From contig CAAGQE010000194.1 of NCBI GenBank assembly GCA_900772035.1, forward strand, positions 1-8,243: 8,243 nucleotides of DNA. Reading direction: 5' to 3'. Below the pieces are notes generated by a model. That model made no database searches and was not told where the DNA came from. It saw nothing but the letters and a program-made list of their open reading frames with translations. Positions 6,506 to 8,243 of this stretch are shown here, piece after piece (the first letter of the stretch is position 1; the number at the start of each line of letters is the position of its first letter). Origin of the DNA: Candidatus Gastranaerophilales bacterium. Lineage in GTDB: Bacteria > Cyanobacteriota > Vampirovibrionia > Gastranaerophilales > Gastranaerophilaceae. Position numbers and translations under genes: made by a program.

Positions 6506-8050
6506 TTAAACTTCTGCTGCACAGATAATTTCAAAAAATTCTGATAATTTATCGTAGCCCATTACAGAGTTTTGCGTTGCATTCCAAGGGTTTTCAACAT
6601 AAAACTTCGTCTGACCGTCTTTATCTTTGAAAGGTTCAATTTTATAAGCGTGGCAGCCATAAACGCTATATTCTTTTGCAATCGGTTTTTCTGTTAAAGT
6701 TCCGTCTGACAAAGCACCTGCCGTGAAAATATATTTATCGGCATCATCCGACATCAAAAGCGCCTTAATTTTTGCATTTTGTTCTGCATTAGCAGTTTTA
6801 AATTCCTCAACTTTTTCGTTGCCGAAATCTCTCATAACAACGTCTAAATCGCCACCGATTGAGCCTCTGTAAAAATCAGCCTGTGTAGAAAGTTTTCTTT
6901 TAACTTCTTTATTGGCAGACTTCAAATCTTTAAACATAACACCGTTTTCGTCGGTTTTTAAAGTCAATTTTCCGTTTGCATCAGGGTTTTCAAATCTCAT
7001 CAAAACGGGTTTATATTCGGCATCTTTTGACTTTTCATCAAAATCAGCAAGTCTTTGTTTATAACCGTTAATTTTTGTGAGATTTTCAGGCTCATCCTTT
7101 TCCATTCTCGCAATTTCGGAGTTCATAAAAGTATGAAATTCATTCTCAAGTCTGTGTTGTAATTCGACACCGTAAGCGTGTTCCGCCAAAATCATGCCCG
7201 TTGCACCTTGCATGTGTTGCCATTTATCAATACCTTGGCGCAAATCGTTTTTCGGAGCGGAATAAACCGTTTCGCCAGTCGGAATTGTAACGTTTACGGA
7301 ATTATCTGTTTCTTCAAACATATCATACAAAACACCTCGTTTTTGAGGGTTTTCAATCATTGTATTCAAAGTTGCCAATAAATAGCAGTCACCTGCTGCC
7401 CCTTGAACACCGGCAAATCTTTCGGCAGGCGGGAAAAGTTCCGCAAATGTTTCTTTTGAAACCTTCAATTGTCTCGCATTGTCATCGGAATCTTTAAAAT
7501 AAATATTCTTTTCACCGTCAACTTCAAAAGTGTCGCCGACTTTTACGGATTTTATACCGGCTTGTTTGTTTTGAACAGTCGGAACATAAGCATCTATCGG
7601 CTTTTTGCCGTCTGCGTATGCGTTATAAATTAAATCTACATCACTTTCCATGTTTTTGGACATTTTGCCGTTTTCACAAAAATATCTCAAAACTCCGCGC
7701 CAAAGTTTACCTTCAGCGACAAGATTTACCATCATTTCCGTGTTGCTGGATTCAACATCCATTTTTTCCATGATCTTTGCAACAGTAGCAAGTTCGGTCT
7801 TGAATGATTGTTTAACATTAGGCAAAGTCAACAAGTAATCATAAGCCGAAAGTTCTTGTTTTTGTTCTGCTTTAGGCTCTTTTATACCAACATAAGATTT
7901 TAATAAATCCGCTGAGGGCATAACTTTGTTTTGAACAATCGGGTTTGTGACAACCGCTTGTTTTGGCTGCTCCTGATTGCTTTCGCGACTTTTTAAATAC
8001 GTCGGTTGAACGTTACTAATGTTATTGAAAATGATAGGTGTTACTTGCAT
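6506..8050 (-). CDS. Calpain-like (family C2) cysteine protease with an unusual insertion
   Basis: The 514-aa product has the hallmarks of a calpain catalytic core. Q216 (oxyanion hole) lies six residues before Cys222 in GVQGAAGDCYLLA. His467 is in GCHAYKI, and Asn487 is in VENPWN. All three catalytic residues are present, so an active peptidase is likely; substrates are unknown. From Cys222 to His467 is 245 residues, against about 157 in animal calpain-2, so roughly 90 residues are inserted. The charged, helix-rich part at about 295-395 is the probable insert. The first 200 residues match nothing I recognise, and no Sec signal peptide or membrane helix is visible, so the protein is cytosolic or leaves by a non-Sec route. 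The N-terminus (MQVTPIIFNN) is of a style I associate with Gastranaerophilales proteins. The start is supported by GGAGA at 8058-8062. The repeat and the operon's own promoter separate it from the efflux genes. Confidence 0.85.
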   Translation of the reverse strand: MQVTPIIFNNISNVQPTYLKSRESNQEQPKQAVVTNPIVQNKVMPSADLLKSYVGIKEPKAEQKQELSAYDYLLTLPNVKQSFKTELATVAKIMEKMDVESSNTEMMVNLVAEGKLWRGVLRYFCENGKMSKNMESDVDLIYNAYADGKKPIDAYVPTVQNKQAGIKSVKVGDTFEVDGEKNIYFKDSDDNARQLKVSKETFAELFPPAERFAGVQGAAGDCYLLATLNTMIENPQKRGVLYDMFEETDNSVNVTIPTGETVYSAPKNDLRQGIDKWQHMQGATGMILAEHAYGVELQHRLENEFHTFMNSEIARMEKDEPENLTKINGYKQRLADFDEKSKDAEYKPVLMRFENPDANGKLTLKTDENGVMFKDLKSANKEVKRKLSTQADFYRGSIGGDLDVVMRDFGNEKVEEFKTANAEQNAKIKALLMSDDADKYIFTAGALSDGTLTEKPIAKEYSVYGCHAYKIEPFKDKDGQTKFYVENPWNATQNSVMGYDKLSEFFEIICAAEV

Positions 8051-8057
8051 AATAATT

Positions 8058-8062
8058 TCTCC
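8058..8062 (-). promoter_or_regulatory. Ribosome binding site of the calpain-like gene
   Basis: On the minus strand GGAGA sits 7 nt before the ATG at 8048-8050. It is the clearest Shine-Dalgarno site in the window and fixes the protease start. Confidence 0.75.
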
Positions 8063-8078
8063 GAACGCTTAAAATCGG

Positions 8079-8096
8079 GACAAAAATTTTTTTGTC
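8079..8096. promoter_or_regulatory. Perfect 18-bp palindrome in the leader of the calpain-like gene
   Basis: GACAAAAA (8079-8086) and TTTTTGTC (8089-8096) are exact complements around a 2-nt centre. A -10-like TACAAT lies just upstream on the minus strand (8100-8105), so the palindrome would overlap the expected transcription start. That is a common place for a repressor site. No convincing -35 box is seen at normal spacing, so the promoter itself is uncertain. As RNA the 2-nt loop is too tight for the full stem, so a DNA-binding site is more likely than a hairpin. Confidence 0.45.
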
Positions 8097-8170
8097 AGTA
8101 TTGTAAGGTATTCTTAACAAAAATTTATTCAAAATCTTTCGCAAAAAAAGAACTTTAAATGGTCTTTTTT

Positions 8171-8243
8171 AAATAGAGCGGGACTGCGGGAACGTAAGTG
8201 ACTGCGCTTCCAATTAAAGTCGTCATTCGAGCCTCATTTTTTA
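8171..8243. repeat. Degenerate repeat region at the right edge, possible third repeat copy
   Basis: CGTCATTCGAGCC at 8221-8233 is one base short of CGTCATTCTGAGCC, the reverse complement of 6294-6307, and is close to 90-102 in the left copy. Nearby, GACTGCG occurs twice (8182-8188 and 8200-8206) with AACGTAAGT between. ACTTACG, the reverse complement of part of this block, also occurs in the repeat core at 21-27. A T run (8236-8242) follows the motif. The window ends here, so the extent of the element cannot be judged. Confidence 0.35.

Overview
The window carries a complete tripartite heavy-metal efflux operon and, upstream of it on the same strand, a calpain-like cysteine protease gene. All five credible genes are on the minus strand, so transcription runs from high to low coordinates. 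The DNA is AT-rich. The inner-membrane pump, periplasmic adaptor and outer-membrane channel imply a two-membrane (diderm) cell. The low GC, the dispersed intergenic repeats and the N-terminal style of the cytosolic-looking protease recall gut-type Gastranaerophilales (Vampirovibrionia/Melainabacteria). That lineage call is an inference from general resemblance and is not proven here.

Layout, left to right: (1) positions 1-109 hold one copy of a dispersed repeat, whose inner part folds into a strong hairpin just past the end of the efflux operon. (2) 118-5688 encode the pump (CzcA-like RND, 1038 aa), adaptor (CzcB-like lipoprotein, 402 aa) and channel (CzcC-like, 416 aa). They are tightly packed: an 8-nt gap between adaptor and pump and a 14-nt overlap between channel and adaptor. 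(3) 5749-6171 encode a 140-aa exported, cysteine-rich small protein that is the first gene of the operon. (4) 6172-6505 is intergenic. It holds the likely operon promoter (6182-6210), an AT-rich palindrome and a second repeat copy in inverted orientation. (5) 6506-8050 encode a 514-aa protein with an intact calpain-type Cys-His-Asn triad. (6) 8051-8243 hold its leader, an 18-bp palindrome and part of what may be a third, degenerate repeat copy.

How the genes work together: the small exported protein, channel, adaptor and pump would be made from one mRNA in that order. The pump's fourth membrane helix has the D-x5-D-x6-E pattern of CzcA-type exporters, and it has Glu where CusA has a copper-binding Met. 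Divalent cations (Zn, Co, Cd or Ni) are therefore more likely substrates than Cu(I)/Ag(I). No metal-responsive regulator is encoded in the window. The cysteine-rich leader protein is the most intriguing member: it is probably a periplasmic metal-binding accessory, but its function is not established. The protease is separated from the operon by the repeat and is probably an independent transcription unit.
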